Assembly (NCBI RefSeq): GCF_014648115.1
Contig: NZ_BMQM01000032.1
Coordinates: 1-41,988, forward strand
Length of the DNA: 41,988 nt
From: Deinococcus seoulensis
GTDB taxonomy: Bacteria; Deinococcota; Deinococci; Deinococcales; Deinococcaceae
Reading direction: 5' to 3'
Part shown: positions 14,327-33,763 of the stretch, piece after piece
Layout: each line of letters begins with the position of its first letter
Position numbering within the stretch: position 1 is the stretch's first letter
Made by a program: the position numbers and the translations under genes
Notes under the pieces: generated by a model
Seen by the model: only the letters and a program-made list of their open reading frames with translations
Told to the model about the DNA's origin: nothing
The model's database searches: none

Positions 14327-14938
14327 TCAGTGGTGGTGCGTGGGCGCTGGTGTGGCAGGAGGCAGCCCCGGCAGTGGGACCTGAGCGCGCCGCCGCAGCA
14401 GGGCGCTCAGGGTGGTGATCTCGCCGCGTTGCGTGCCTGTGATCTGCCGCGCCAGCAGGCCCACCTGCGGAAGCACGCCAGTCTCCAGCGCGGGCCGCGC
14501 CATGACCAGCGCTCCCTGGTGGTGGCGGATCATGAGTTGCAGGAACAGCGTTTCGGCTTCCGGGACGGGCCGGGTGTTCAGGGCATTCAGTTCGGCGGGG
14601 GAGGCCATGCCCATCGTCCGGGCGTGCGCGGCGGGCAGGGGCGCGGCGGGGTCCACGGGCGGCAGGTTCCACAGGTGCAGCCAGCCCTGCATCTGCCGGA
14701 TCTGCTCCTGCTGCCCCAGTTCGATGTCCAGTGCCAGCGAGCGCAGCGTGCGGTCCCCGGAACGCCGCCGCAGGGCCTGCGCCATCGTAATCGCCTGGGC
14801 GTGGTGGGGGATCATGCCGCGCACGAAGGTCACCTCGGCGCTCTGCGGGGTGGGCGGGGTCTGCCGGGGCGTGAGGGCCAACAGCGCCCCGCCGCCCAGC
14901 AGCAGCGCCGCCAGCACGCCCGCCGCCATGCGCCTCAC
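14327..14938 (-). CDS. DUF305 family exported protein
   Basis: A 203-residue protein. An N-terminal signal or membrane anchor (residues about 1-24) is followed by a helical DUF305 domain, a ferritin-like four-helix family. The duplicated family motifs are clear: FVRGMIPHHAQAITMAQ near residue 38 and FLQLMIRHHQGALVMA near 132, each with an M-I-x-H-H core, separated by MASPAELNAL. The protein ends in HHH. The family is often linked to copper resistance, but activity is not established. GTG 14938 is preferred over ATG 14929 because AAGG lies 7 nt before it. It starts 10 bp after the trhO stop on the same strand, so the two are probably cotranscribed. Confidence 0.85.
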   Translation of the reverse strand: MRRMAAGVLAALLLGGGALLALTPRQTPPTPQSAEVTFVRGMIPHHAQAITMAQALRRRSGDRTLRSLALDIELGQQEQIRQMQGWLHLWNLPPVDPAAPLPAAHARTMGMASPAELNALNTRPVPEAETLFLQLMIRHHQGALVMARPALETGVLPQVGLLARQITGTQRGEITTLSALLRRRAQVPLPGLPPATPAPTHHH

Positions 14939-14948
14939 GCGGCTGCCT

Positions 14949-15896
14949 TCACGGGGCGGTGGTGGTCGCCTGCCGGTCGAAGTGCCGTTGCCGCGCCCGG
15001 AACGCCGCCTTCTGCTCCGGGGTGGTCTGCGCGTGGCAGTGGCGGCAGCTGACGCCCTCCTCGAACAGCGCGTCCGCGCGTTCCTGCGCGTCCAGCGGCC
15101 ACCCGCACGAGTGGCACATCACGGCCCCGCCCTCGCGCAGGCCGTGCCCGACGGTCACGCGGCCGTCGAACACGAAGCACTCGCCGTCCCAGCGGCTGTC
15201 CTGCTCGGGCACGTCCTCCAGGTATTGCAGGATGCCGCCCTGAAGGTGGAACACGTCCGCGTACCCGCGCTGGCGCAGCAGGCTGGTGCTCTTCTCGCAG
15301 CGGATGCCGCCCGTGCAGAACATCGCCACGCGCTTGCCCTGTAGCTCGGCGGCGTGCGCGTCCAGCCATGCCGGGAACTCCCGGAACGAATCGATCTGCG
15401 GGTCCAGCGCGCCCCGGAACGTCCCGGCCTTCACCTCGTAGCGGTTGCGGGTGTCGATCACGACCACGTCCGGCGCGCTGATCAGGGCGTTCCAGTCGTG
15501 CGGGGCCACGTACTGCCCGGCCTCGCGGGTCGGTTCGACCGGTACGCCCATCGTCACGATCTCGGCTTTCACACGCACCTTGAAGCGCCGGAACGGCTGC
15601 CCGCTGGCCTCCGATTCCTTGTACTCCAGGCCGGTGAAGCCCTCTGTCAGCAGCGCCCCGCGCAGCGCGTCGATGCCCGCGCGGCTCCCGGCGACCGTGC
15701 CGTTGATCCCCTCGGACGCCACGATCAGCGTGCCGCACAGGCCGTGCGCGGCGCCCAGCGGCAGCAGCCGTTCGCGCAGGCCCGCCGGGTCGGCCACCGC
15801 CCGGAACTGGTACAGCGCCGCCACCACGAAGGCGGGCGCGGCGACCGGGTCGGAGGGAACGTCGGGCAGGGAAGGGGCAGGGTGGGGCGCAGACAT
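14949..15896 (-). CDS. trhO: Rhodanese-type tRNA uridine-5-oxyacetic hydroxylase TrhO (UPF0176)
   Basis: A 315-residue protein of the YceA/TrhO family, which hydroxylates the wobble uridine (U34) of tRNA to 5-hydroxyuridine using molecular oxygen. An N-terminal acylphosphatase-like domain (about 25-115, with EGINGT) is followed by a rhodanese domain whose active loop FCTGGIRCEKS carries the catalytic cysteine near residue 194. The tail has two CxxC pairs (C261/C264 and C284/C287) likely to bind zinc. ATG 15896 is chosen over the upstream ATG at 15905 because TATCAT, a good -10, overlaps the upstream ATG and ends 7 nt before 15896. The DUF305 gene follows at 10 bp. Confidence 0.92.
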   Translation of the reverse strand: MSAPHPAPSLPDVPSDPVAAPAFVVAALYQFRAVADPAGLRERLLPLGAAHGLCGTLIVASEGINGTVAGSRAGIDALRGALLTEGFTGLEYKESEASGQPFRRFKVRVKAEIVTMGVPVEPTREAGQYVAPHDWNALISAPDVVVIDTRNRYEVKAGTFRGALDPQIDSFREFPAWLDAHAAELQGKRVAMFCTGGIRCEKSTSLLRQRGYADVFHLQGGILQYLEDVPEQDSRWDGECFVFDGRVTVGHGLREGGAVMCHSCGWPLDAQERADALFEEGVSCRHCHAQTTPEQKAAFRARQRHFDRQATTTAP

Positions 15897-15903
15897 CCCC
15901 CGC

Positions 15904-15909
15904 ATGATA
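15904..15909 (-). promoter_or_regulatory. Leaderless-type -10 box, trhO
   Basis: TATCAT on the minus strand, 7 nt before the ATG at 15896. It overlaps an alternative in-frame ATG at 15905 and so decides the start. Confidence 0.55.
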
Positions 15910-15953
15910 CCGAGGGGATCTGCGTGCCTGGGGGCCGCGCCTCACGGTTCCCG

Positions 15954-16337
15954 TCACATCTTCGAGGCGTAGCGGAAGTAGGCGTTCACCTGTGGAACGA
16001 AGCACAGCGCGGCGGCGCCCAGCAGCGGCACGACGCCCAGGACGGTGCTGAACGGGTTCCCGGCGCTCAGCAGCAGTGCGCCCGTGCCGAGCAGCATCAG
16101 CACCAGCAGGGCGCGCGCCCAGCCGCGTCCCCGGTACACGTTCCAGCACAGCGCCGCTTCCAGCAGGAACCGGATCTGGCCTGCGCCGCTCCCGCCGAGC
16201 AGCATGCCGATCAGGGAGGTCAGCAGCACGACCCCCAGGATCACGGTGGTGATCGTCCACCCGGCGCGGATGGCGGCGGCCTGCGCGGGCGTTTCGGTGG
16301 GGGTGTCGTTCAGGCTCTCCATGAGACTGTCGGTCAT
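15954..16337 (-). CDS. Small membrane protein, four predicted helices
   Basis: A 127-residue protein with about four hydrophobic segments (roughly residues 27-49, 55-66, 73-91 and 95-114) after a short acidic N-terminus (MTDSLMESLNDTPTETP). Positively charged residues lie between helices 2 and 3 (NVYRGRGWARAL). No family is recognised. TAAGCT lies 6 nt before the ATG. It ends 57 bp before the trhO start on the same strand but trhO has its own -10 box. Confidence 0.7.
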   Translation of the reverse strand: MTDSLMESLNDTPTETPAQAAAIRAGWTITTVILGVVLLTSLIGMLLGGSGAGQIRFLLEAALCWNVYRGRGWARALLVLMLLGTGALLLSAGNPFSTVLGVVPLLGAAALCFVPQVNAYFRYASKM

Positions 16338-16343
16338 GGGGGT

Positions 16344-16349
16344 AGCTTA
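16344..16349 (-). promoter_or_regulatory. Leaderless-type -10 box, small membrane protein gene
   Basis: TAAGCT on the minus strand, 6 nt before the ATG at 16337. Confidence 0.5.
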
Positions 16350-16454
16350 CGGGGCGCCAGGGTCCGGCGTTGCTGCATGTGACCGGCCGTCATGCGGGTG
16401 TGGTCGCGTGTGGGAATGCGCGTTCTGGCGGAGTCGCGGGGCGCTGGCCTCTGC

Positions 16455-16460
16455 TAGCCT
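16455..16460 (+). promoter_or_regulatory. Leaderless-type -10 box, ABC-F gene
   Basis: TAGCCT, 7 nt from the GTG at 16468. The same hexamer precedes the Fur-family gene at 40834. Confidence 0.5.
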
Positions 16461-16467
16461 TGCGGGC

Positions 16468-18591
<2,124 letters not shown>

Positions 18592-18637
18592 CCGGGCCAG
18601 TCCGGGCGGTCCGGGCACGCCTCATGCCGGACCCCGC

Positions 18638-18643
18638 TATACT
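18638..18643 (+). promoter_or_regulatory. Leaderless-type -10 box, hypothetical gene
   Basis: TATACT, 7 nt from the ATG at 18651; a near-consensus -10. Confidence 0.6.
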
Positions 18644-18650
18644 TCCGCGC

Positions 18651-19106
18651 ATGGAAGACCTCATCAAGGGCCGCCTTGGTGCAGCGGACGGTTACGACAT
18701 CCGCTGCGTCATCGACGGCGACACCATCAAGGGCCGCGCAGGCGGAAAACTGCACGGCAAGGACATCAACCTCGAAATCACCGAACGTGGCGTGCAGGGC
18801 AGCGTCGGCGCGGACCCCGTGAAGATCGAACTTCAGGACGGCGAACTCAAGGGGAATGTCGGCGCGCAGAAACTCACGCTGCGCGGCGTGGACCGCGTCA
18901 CGGGCTTCATGGGCGAACCCATCATCGGCTGGAACGTCGTGGCGCAGCAGACCGGCGAACGCCTGACCGGGCAGCTGGGCAGCACCATCCTGGGCCGCCC
19001 CTTCGACCTGGAACTGGGCAGCGCGCCCGGCTGGGTGGGTACGCTGGTCGCCATCGTGGCCTTCTACGCCCTGGAACCCCGCGCGAACATCACGACCAGC
19101 CGCTGA
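18651..19106 (+). CDS. Hypothetical protein, glycine-rich beta-type
   Basis: A 151-residue protein with regularly spaced glycines and alternating hydrophobic residues (DTIKGRAGGKLHGKDINLEITERG, shown here only as a region near residues 24-47), which suggests stacked beta strands. A hydrophobic segment (PGWVGTLVAIVAFYAL) lies near the C-terminus and may touch the membrane. There is no signal peptide and no known family. TATACT 7 nt before the ATG indicates leaderless translation. Its TGA stop is the target of repeat element copy 1, and a bidirectional terminator follows the element. Confidence 0.7.
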   Translation: MEDLIKGRLGAADGYDIRCVIDGDTIKGRAGGKLHGKDINLEITERGVQGSVGADPVKIELQDGELKGNVGAQKLTLRGVDRVTGFMGEPIIGWNVVAQQTGERLTGQLGSTILGRPFDLELGSAPGWVGTLVAIVAFYALEPRANITTSR

Positions 19107-19239
19107 TGCTGACTCCGATTGAATGGGCTGCAAAGCCCGTTCAATCCGAGCGGAGCGAGTGGGAGAAAAACGGGTTCCGGGCGTGGAGCTGACAATCCGG
19201 TGAAGTTCCGGATTGTTGGCGAAACAAACGGAATCCGTA
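19107..19239 (+). mobile_element. 133-bp palindromic repeat element, copy 1
   Basis: Terminal repeat TGCTGACTCCG (left, decayed) and CGGAATCCGTA (right). It is flanked by TGA at 19104-19106 and TGA at 19240-19242; the left one is the stop codon of the preceding gene. Internal hairpin A (19114-19143) has arms with GGGCT/AGCCC, and hairpin B (about 19190-19216) has CAATCCGG/CCGGATTG. It shares over 80% identity by eye with copies at 29868 and 34671, in the same orientation. It has no transposase and is a MITE-like, non-autonomous element. Confidence 0.85.
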
Positions 19240-19256
19240 TGAGACCAGTGCAGCAG

Positions 19257-19290
19257 AAGGGCCGCCGCGGTGCAGACCGGGCGGCCCTTT
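19257..19290. terminator. Bidirectional terminator between hypothetical gene and TamB-like gene
   Basis: Perfect 10-bp arms AAGGGCCGCC (19257-19266) and GGCGGCCCTT (19280-19289), loop 13 nt, followed on the plus strand by TTTCTCCTGTTGTT. It lies between convergent stops at 19106 and 19313 and could serve both strands. Confidence 0.8.
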
Positions 19291-19312
19291 CTCCTGTTGT
19301 TCCTGCCGGCGC

Positions 19313-29418
<10,106 letters not shown>

Positions 29419-29422
<4 letters not shown>

Positions 29423-29496
29423 GGCCGGACCCGGCCACGCCCGCCGGAAGGCACGTCCGCTCCCACCTTCACATCAATCATCGCTTCCAGCCGCAT
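29419..29496 (-). CDS. Candidate 25-residue leader ORF coupled to the TamB-like gene
   Basis: ATG 29496 lies 7 nt after the -10 box TAGAAT (29504-29509), the usual leaderless spacing. The 25-codon frame (MRLEAMIDVKVGADVPSGGR, then five more residues) ends with TGA at 29421-29419, overlapping the GTG start of the TamB-like gene as GTGA. Four-base overlaps usually mean translational coupling. The TamB-like gene itself has no clear Shine-Dalgarno. The peptide is not recognised and may matter only through its translation. It could also be chance. Confidence 0.4.
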
Positions 29497-29503
29497 TCCC
29501 CGC

Positions 29504-29509
29504 ATTCTA
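29504..29509 (-). promoter_or_regulatory. -10 box upstream of leader ORF and TamB-like gene
   Basis: TAGAAT on the minus strand, 7 nt before ATG 29496. It is the best -10 in the 181-bp intergenic region (29423-29603). Confidence 0.5.
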
Positions 29510-29590
29510 CGCAGCCCGGCGTGAACGCCGCACCCACCGGGTCCTCACGCAACCGTCAGGAACGCACCCTGCCCACCCTGCGAAAGCCGC

Positions 29591-29596
29591 TACCAT
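29591..29596 (+). promoter_or_regulatory. Leaderless-type -10 box, acylphosphatase
   Basis: TACCAT, 7 nt before ATG 29604. It overlaps the alternative ATG at 29595, arguing for the later start. Confidence 0.5.
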
Positions 29597-29603
29597 GACC
29601 GGC

Positions 29604-29867
29604 ATGCGCCTGACCGCCCTCATCACCGGAACCGTGCAGGGCGTCGGCTACCGACGCTACGTGCAGCGTCACGCCCGCGACCTGAACCTCGCCGGGTACG
29701 CCGAGAACCTCAGCGACGGCCGCGTCGAGATCGTCGCCGAGGGCCCGCAACCCGAACTGGACCGCCTGCTGCACTGGCTGCGCCTCGGCCCGCCGCACGC
29801 CCGCGTGCGCGACGTGCAGACCACCTACAGCGAACGCACCGGCCTGAACGACTTCCACGTGTACTGA
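29604..29867 (+). CDS. acyP: Acylphosphatase
   Basis: An 87-residue cytoplasmic enzyme that hydrolyses the carboxyl-phosphate bond of acyl phosphates such as acetyl phosphate and 1,3-bisphosphoglycerate. The whole protein is one acylphosphatase ferredoxin-like fold. The phosphate-binding loop and catalytic Arg are in GTVQGVGYRRYVQRHA (about residues 9-24) and the catalytic Asn is in GYAENLSDGRVEI (about 32-44). The family's usual GVxFR has Tyr in place of Phe here, a common variant. ATG 29604 is preferred to ATG 29595 because the -10 box overlaps the latter. Its TGA is followed at once by repeat element copy 2. Confidence 0.93.
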   Translation: MRLTALITGTVQGVGYRRYVQRHARDLNLAGYAENLSDGRVEIVAEGPQPELDRLLHWLRLGPPHARVRDVQTTYSERTGLNDFHVY

Positions 29868-30000
29868 TACGGACTCCGATTGAATGGCTTACAAAGTCAT
29901 TCAATCCGAGCGGATGCGAGTAGGAGCAAAACGGGTTCCGGACGTGGAGCTGGCAATCCGGTGCTGTTCCGGGTTGTCAGCGAAACAGACGGAGTCCGTA
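29868..30000 (+). mobile_element. 133-bp palindromic repeat element, copy 2
   Basis: The best-preserved ends: TACGGACTCCG at the left and its exact complement CGGAGTCCGTA at the right. It is flanked by TGA on both sides (29865-29867, the acyP stop; 30001-30003). Hairpin A pairs GATTGAATGGCTT with AAGTCATTCAATC (one G-T pair, loop ACA). Hairpin B pairs CAATCCGG with CCGGGTTG (one T-G pair). Same orientation as copies 1 and 3. Confidence 0.88.
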
Positions 30001-30003
30001 TGA

Positions 30004-30042
30004 ACGTGCGGGGCGGGACGCTTCCTTTCCCGCCCCGCACGT
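30004..30042. terminator. Strong hairpin between repeat element and WGR gene
   Basis: Perfect 14-bp arms (ACGTGCGGGGCGGG at 30004-30017 and its complement at 30029-30042), loop 11 nt. It lies between convergent stops (29867 and 30055) and immediately abuts the TGA duplication of copy 2. It has no U-tract on either strand, so intrinsic termination is likely but not certain. Confidence 0.6.
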
Positions 30043-30054
30043 CCTGCGTCCCGC

Positions 30055-31470
30055 TCAGCCCACGCGGCGGATGTCACCCACAACGCGGTAGAAGCCCCCG
30101 GCGTCCACGAGGTCGTCCACGAGGTACGTCGCGCCCGCCTCGCGGAGGTTGCGTGGGAACTGCACGTTCCAGGCGTGGTAGCCGGGAGTGGTGGGGCGCA
30201 CGCGCAGGCGGGTGCCGTCACGTTCGCACACCAGCCGGACGCCCTCGCCGGTGTCGGCAGTGACGGCCAGTTGCGTCAGGGGGGCGCTGACCTGCGCGGC
30301 GGCGGCGAGTTTCACGTCGCGGGGGGCGGGGGCCTCGCCGCGCTGCGCGGCCTGGATGGCCTCTGGGCTGGCGTCCAGGGCGGCCAGGATGCCGCTGCTG
30401 GTCACGAGGTACAGCCGCCCGGCCGCGTACTGCATGCTCAGCGCGCCACCCACCCCGCTGCCCAGCTTCCACAGGCGCTCGCCCGTGCGGGTGAAGCAGT
30501 ACACGGCGCTGCCGCTGTCCCCGGCGAACACGTACTCCCCGCCGGGGCTGGTGGCGCAGGACAGCACGGCGGCGTCGCAGGCGTAGTCCTGCACGTGCTC
30601 GCCCGCCTTCGTGAAGCGCTGGATGAGGTTCTGGGTGGTGCCCGCGTACAGGTCCTGGCCGTCCTGCCAGCCGAACAGCACACCGCCGCGAGTTCTGGCC
30701 TGCCACAGCGGGAGGCCGCTGGTGCGGTCGTACATGCCCACGCCCGCCGAGTGCCCGTAGTACACGCCGCGTTCGTCCACGCGGACCATCCAGCCCATCT
30801 GGCCGCCGGTGGCGACGTTCGCCCACTGCTGGTCGCTCTCGGCGTCGAAGGCGAACACGTTACCTCTGGCGTCGCTGGCGGCCAGGGTGCCGGCGTGGAT
30901 GTCCAGCCACAGCAGCGCGGCGCTGCCCTCGACCTCGTACGCCACGAACGGCAGTTTGCCGCTCAGGTCGTACACGTTCCCGTCGTCGCACCCGGCGAAG
31001 GTCCAGCGGTCGTCGCGCACGAGGCATTTCACGCCGTCGGGCAGGGTGAAGGAGCGCTGCACCTCGCCGTCGGGACTCAGGGCGTGTACCTGCCCGGCCT
31101 CGTTGCCCACCCAGACCTGCTGCTCGTCCGCGAAGATGCCGAACGCGGTGGCTCTCGTGTTGAACTTCCAGAGCAGCGGCGCGCCCCGGCGGGTGGTGGG
31201 GCGGGTTTCGGTGAAGGTGCGGCGTACCACCTCGCGTTTCTGGCGGACGCCCTGCACGGCTTCCTCGTAGCCCTTGCGGCGTTTTTCCTTCAGTTTCTTG
31301 TCGGCTTCCGCCTGCGCCTTTTCGGGGCTGGGGAAGGTCTTGCGTTGCGTCTGGCCGTCGGTGCCGATGCGGCCGTAGCGGACGGTCAGGTCCGCGCCGT
31401 CCACGGTAACCTCGTAGAATTTATGCTCGGCCCCGTTCGGATCTGAATACTCCAGATATGTTACAGACAT
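30055..31470 (-). CDS. WGR domain protein with a C-terminal beta-propeller
   Basis: A 471-residue cytoplasmic protein. Residues about 1-85 form a WGR domain (YEVTVDGADLTVRYGRIG, then the Lys-rich helix SPEKAQAEADKKLKEKRRKG), a nucleic-acid-associated module known from PARPs and the MolR family. Residues about 100-420 contain recurring beta-propeller-like strands (FGIFADEQQVWVGNEAGQVHALS, shown as region 112-134; GTLAASDARGNVFAFD; GEYVFAGDSGSAVYCFTRTG), consistent with a PQQ/WD-type propeller. The combination is reported in Deinococcus and some other bacteria, but its function is not known to me; DNA-damage response is a guess. A strong promoter lies at 31477-31506 with the -10 just 6 nt from the ATG, so the message is leaderless. 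Its neighbour upstream is a P-loop kinase. Confidence 0.8.
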   Translation of the reverse strand: MSVTYLEYSDPNGAEHKFYEVTVDGADLTVRYGRIGTDGQTQRKTFPSPEKAQAEADKKLKEKRRKGYEEAVQGVRQKREVVRRTFTETRPTTRRGAPLLWKFNTRATAFGIFADEQQVWVGNEAGQVHALSPDGEVQRSFTLPDGVKCLVRDDRWTFAGCDDGNVYDLSGKLPFVAYEVEGSAALLWLDIHAGTLAASDARGNVFAFDAESDQQWANVATGGQMGWMVRVDERGVYYGHSAGVGMYDRTSGLPLWQARTRGGVLFGWQDGQDLYAGTTQNLIQRFTKAGEHVQDYACDAAVLSCATSPGGEYVFAGDSGSAVYCFTRTGERLWKLGSGVGGALSMQYAAGRLYLVTSSGILAALDASPEAIQAAQRGEAPAPRDVKLAAAAQVSAPLTQLAVTADTGEGVRLVCERDGTRLRVRPTTPGYHAWNVQFPRNLREAGATYLVDDLVDAGGFYRVVGDIRRVG

Positions 31471-31476
31471 AATTCT

Positions 31477-31506
31477 ATTGTAACGGGAATCACCCAGGAG
31501 TGACAA
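31477..31506 (-). promoter_or_regulatory. Promoter of the WGR gene, leaderless type
   Basis: Minus-strand -35 TTGTCA (31501-31506), 18-bp spacer, -10 TACAAT (31477-31482), then 6 nt to the ATG at 31470. The -35 lies inside the last codons of the upstream kinase gene, so the WGR gene can be expressed alone. This is the clearest promoter in the window. Confidence 0.75.
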
Positions 31507-32071
31507 GCGCACCTGCCACCGGCACACCCCCCGCGAACGCCACGATCCGCCGCGCCGCCTCATGCGGGTCCAGGCAAGCCGTGTCCAGCACCAGCGCGTC
31601 CGCCGGGGCGTCCATCACACCACCACGTTCCAGCAGGCCGCGCAGGATCAACGGATCACGCAACTTCAGACGCTCCCGGCGCTCCGGGCGCCCCATCCTC
31701 GCCTCCAGTTCCGGCAGGGGGCACTCCAGCCACACCGGCACGAACGCCGCGCCCCGCTCCCGCGCCAGCGCGCGCAACTCGGCCACGACCTCCTCGCCTT
31801 CCTCCACGCGACTCAGGTAGTTCGTCAGGATGTGTGACCGCGCAGGCGGGGCCAGCCGCAGCGCCCGCAGGCCCACCTGCCGCACCTCCTCGGCCAGATC
31901 GAACAGTTCCGGCGGCACCGGGCTCACGCCGTCCACGCCGAACGCCGTGAACACCGGATCGTTGAACAGGTGGTTGTCCAGCAGCGCCGCGCCCGTCAGG
32001 GCCGACAACGCCTTGCCGACCGTGCGTTTGCCGCTGCCGGGCGCCCCGACCAGATAGAACAGGTGACTCAT
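31490..32071 (-). CDS. P-loop kinase-like protein (AAA family, nucleotide or small-molecule kinase)
   Basis: A 193-residue protein with a Walker A loop LVGAPGSGKRTVG near residues 7-19, followed by LDNHLFNDPVF, a substrate-binding-like segment of small-molecule kinases. A helical lid (LSRVEEGEEVVAELRALARE) and an Arg-rich region (MGRPERRERLKLRDP) follow. Length and layout fit the shikimate/gluconate/AAA_33 kinase group, but the phosphorylated substrate cannot be named. ATG 32071 is chosen because the P-loop then starts at the usual distance. CAGGCT, a weak -10, lies 7 nt upstream. It ends 19 bp before the WGR gene on the same strand. Confidence 0.75.
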   Translation of the reverse strand: MSHLFYLVGAPGSGKRTVGKALSALTGAALLDNHLFNDPVFTAFGVDGVSPVPPELFDLAEEVRQVGLRALRLAPPARSHILTNYLSRVEEGEEVVAELRALARERGAAFVPVWLECPLPELEARMGRPERRERLKLRDPLILRGLLERGGVMDAPADALVLDTACLDPHEAARRIVAFAGGVPVAGALVTPG

Positions 32072-32129
32072 GCGCGCCAGCCTGCCACACGTGGGCCGGG
32101 CGCACATGCGCCCATTGGCCTGCTGCGAC

Positions 32130-32168
32130 AGAAAGCGGCGCCCCTGACCATGAAGGCCGGGGCGCCGC
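32130..32168 (-). terminator. Rho-independent terminator of the OsmC-family gene
   Basis: Perfect 10-bp arms GCGGCGCCCC (32135-32144) and its complement (32159-32168), loop 14 nt, followed on the minus strand by TTTCTGTC. It lies 13 bp after the minus-strand stop at 32182. Confidence 0.85.
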
Positions 32169-32181
32169 AGAACCCGGAACC

Positions 32182-32619
32182 TTATTCCAGGATGGCTTCG
32201 TGGGTGATCTCCACGTTGCCCTTCATGACCTGACTCATGGGGCACATGTCGGCCGCCTGCCTGACGTGCTCCTCGAAGTCGGCCTGGTCGCTGCCCGTGA
32301 CCTTGCCGCGCACCACGAGTTTCATGGCGCTGACCTTGAAGCCCGCGCCGTCCTTGACCATCTCACAGGTGGCCTGGGTGTCCAGCGCCTCGATGGTGTG
32401 CCCGTGGTTGGCGAGGAGTGCGGACAGCTGCATGGTGAAGCACCCGGCGTGGGCGCTGGCCAGCAGTTCTTCGGGGTTGGTGCCCCTGCCGTTCTCGAAG
32501 CGGGTGCCGAATGAGTACTGCGCGCCGTCCAGCACGCCGCTCTCGGTGCTCACGGTGCCTTTGCCGTGCTTGAGGTCGCCTTCCCAGTGGGCCGTTGCCT
32601 TGCGTGCGATGTCTGCCAT
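32182..32619 (-). CDS. OsmC/Ohr-family peroxiredoxin
   Basis: A 145-residue thiol peroxidase of the OsmC subfamily, which reduces organic hydroperoxides in the cytoplasm and is typically induced by osmotic or oxidative stress. The peroxidatic cysteine is C60 in [19 protein letters not shown] and the resolving cysteine is C126 in [12 protein letters not shown]; Arg40 and Glu50-51 are at the positions that activate the thiol. [19 protein letters not shown] is the OsmC rather than Ohr pattern. Full-length. CAGACT lies 7 nt before the ATG and may be a leaderless -10. It is divergent from the siderophore-binding protein gene, sharing a 172-bp region with an inverted-repeat operator candidate. Confidence 0.92.
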   Translation of the reverse strand: MADIARKATAHWEGDLKHGKGTVSTESGVLDGAQYSFGTRFENGRGTNPEELLASAHAGCFTMQLSALLANHGHTIEALDTQATCEMVKDGAGFKVSAMKLVVRGKVTGSDQADFEEHVRQAADMCPMSQVMKGNVEITHEAILE

Positions 32620-32700
32620 GCGGTTCAGTCTGCGCGGTCAGCCTGTGGGGATGCCGTGGGTGCGGTTGAGCGGAACTTCATGCTTGCGTCGCCCCCGGTC

Positions 32701-32725
32701 AATCCTGACCTTGTAAGTCGGGATT
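32701..32725. promoter_or_regulatory. Inverted-repeat operator candidate over the -35 of the binding-protein gene
   Basis: AATCCTGAC (32701-32709) and GTCGGGATT (32717-32725) form a 9-bp inverted repeat with one mismatch and a 7-bp spacer. The spacer and right arm cover the -35 box at 32711-32716, a position suited to repression, for example by a metal-responsive regulator. It does not match a Fur box by eye. Confidence 0.5.
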
Positions 32726-32739
32726 AAGTCTGGCACAAT
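32711..32739 (+). promoter_or_regulatory. Promoter of the siderophore-type binding-protein gene
   Basis: -35 TTGTAA (32711-32716), 17-bp spacer, -10 CACAAT (32734-32739). The leader is about 45 nt with AAGGAC 8 nt before the ATG at 32792. Confidence 0.6.
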
Positions 32740-32791
32740 CCCCCACACCAGCGCGGCGGTTCCTCACGGACCCCGGCGCACAAGGACACCC

Positions 32792-33730
32792 ATGCCGAAA
32801 CGAAGCACCCTCCTGACCCTCACCGCTGTCCTGGGCACCGCCCTGTGCAGCGCCTCCGCCGCCACCTACCCCCAGACCGTCACGCACAGCGCCGGAACGA
32901 CCACCATCCCCCGCCAGCCCCTGCGGGTCGTCGCGCTCGGCCCGCACGCCCTGGACCTGCTGCTGTCCATCGGCGTGCAACCCGTCGGGTACGGCGAGGC
33001 CTCCACGTTCCTGAAAACCCCGGCCTTCGGGTCACCCATCCGCGACATCAAGTACCTCGGCAGCCGCGTGACCAGCGCACCCGTGAACGTCGGGGACCGC
33101 TTCAACCCGAACCTCGAAATCCTGACCTCCCTGCGCCCCGACCTGATCGTCGGTGAAACCTACGCCGCGCCCGTGTACCCGCAACTCAGCCGGATCGCGC
33201 CCACCCTGCTGCTGGACGGCATCGACCGCAGCGCCTGGCAGAAGACCCTGCCCACCCTGGCCCGCGCCCTGAACCGCGAGGCCGCGTACCGCAGCGCCCT
33301 GAACACCTACAACAACGGCGTGCAGAGCACCCGCGCGCAACTGACCACCTTCGGCAGGAAACGCGTACTGGTCGTCTGGACGACCGGCGGCGACGCCCGC
33401 AACACCTTCACCATCAGCGGCAGCGACGACTGGACCGGCGGCCTGCTGCGCGACGTGGGCCTGAACGTCATCGACGGCGAGAAGAAGGACGCCGTGGTCA
33501 GCGTGGAAGGACTGGCCGCCATCAACCCGGACGCCGTGATCGTCCTGGCCGCCGGGACCAGCACCCCCACCCGCGCCCGCGCCGAGTGGAACGCCGGGGC
33601 CATCACCAGCCGCCTGCGCGCCAGTCAGGCCGGACAGGTGTACTTCTTCGACTACCACCTGTTCCGCCGCATCCGTGGCCCCATTGCCGCGCAACTCGTC
33701 GAACGGCAACTCGTCAAGGCGCTGCGCTGA
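32792..33730 (+). CDS. Fe-siderophore/cobalamin-type ABC transporter substrate-binding protein
   Basis: A 312-residue exported binding protein of the FepB/BtuF (TroA-like, cluster A-II) superfamily. The signal peptide is residues about 1-23 (MPKRSTLLTLTAVLGTALCSA). Family landmarks are PLRVVALGPHALDLLLSIGVQPVGYGE (residues about 42-68), a PNLEILTSLRPDLIVGE segment (about 108-124) and the C-terminal GQVYFFDYHLFRRIRGP. There is a Cys in the signal region (LCSASA) but no clear lipobox. The ligand is probably a ferric siderophore or heme. The cognate permease and ATPase are not adjacent, so it either shares a transporter encoded elsewhere or is an orphan. Promoter and operator candidates lie at 32701-32739. 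Confidence 0.88.
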   Translation: MPKRSTLLTLTAVLGTALCSASAATYPQTVTHSAGTTTIPRQPLRVVALGPHALDLLLSIGVQPVGYGEASTFLKTPAFGSPIRDIKYLGSRVTSAPVNVGDRFNPNLEILTSLRPDLIVGETYAAPVYPQLSRIAPTLLLDGIDRSAWQKTLPTLARALNREAAYRSALNTYNNGVQSTRAQLTTFGRKRVLVVWTTGGDARNTFTISGSDDWTGGLLRDVGLNVIDGEKKDAVVSVEGLAAINPDAVIVLAAGTSTPTRARAEWNAGAITSRLRASQAGQVYFFDYHLFRRIRGPIAAQLVERQLVKALR

Positions 33731-33751
33731 CCACCAGACGCCCGCTTGCCC

Positions 33752-33757
33752 TACACT
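33752..33757 (+). promoter_or_regulatory. Leaderless-type -10 box, alpha/beta hydrolase gene
   Basis: TACACT, 6 nt before ATG 33764; it argues against an in-frame ATG at 33746. Confidence 0.55.
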
Positions 33758-33763
33758 CGGGCC

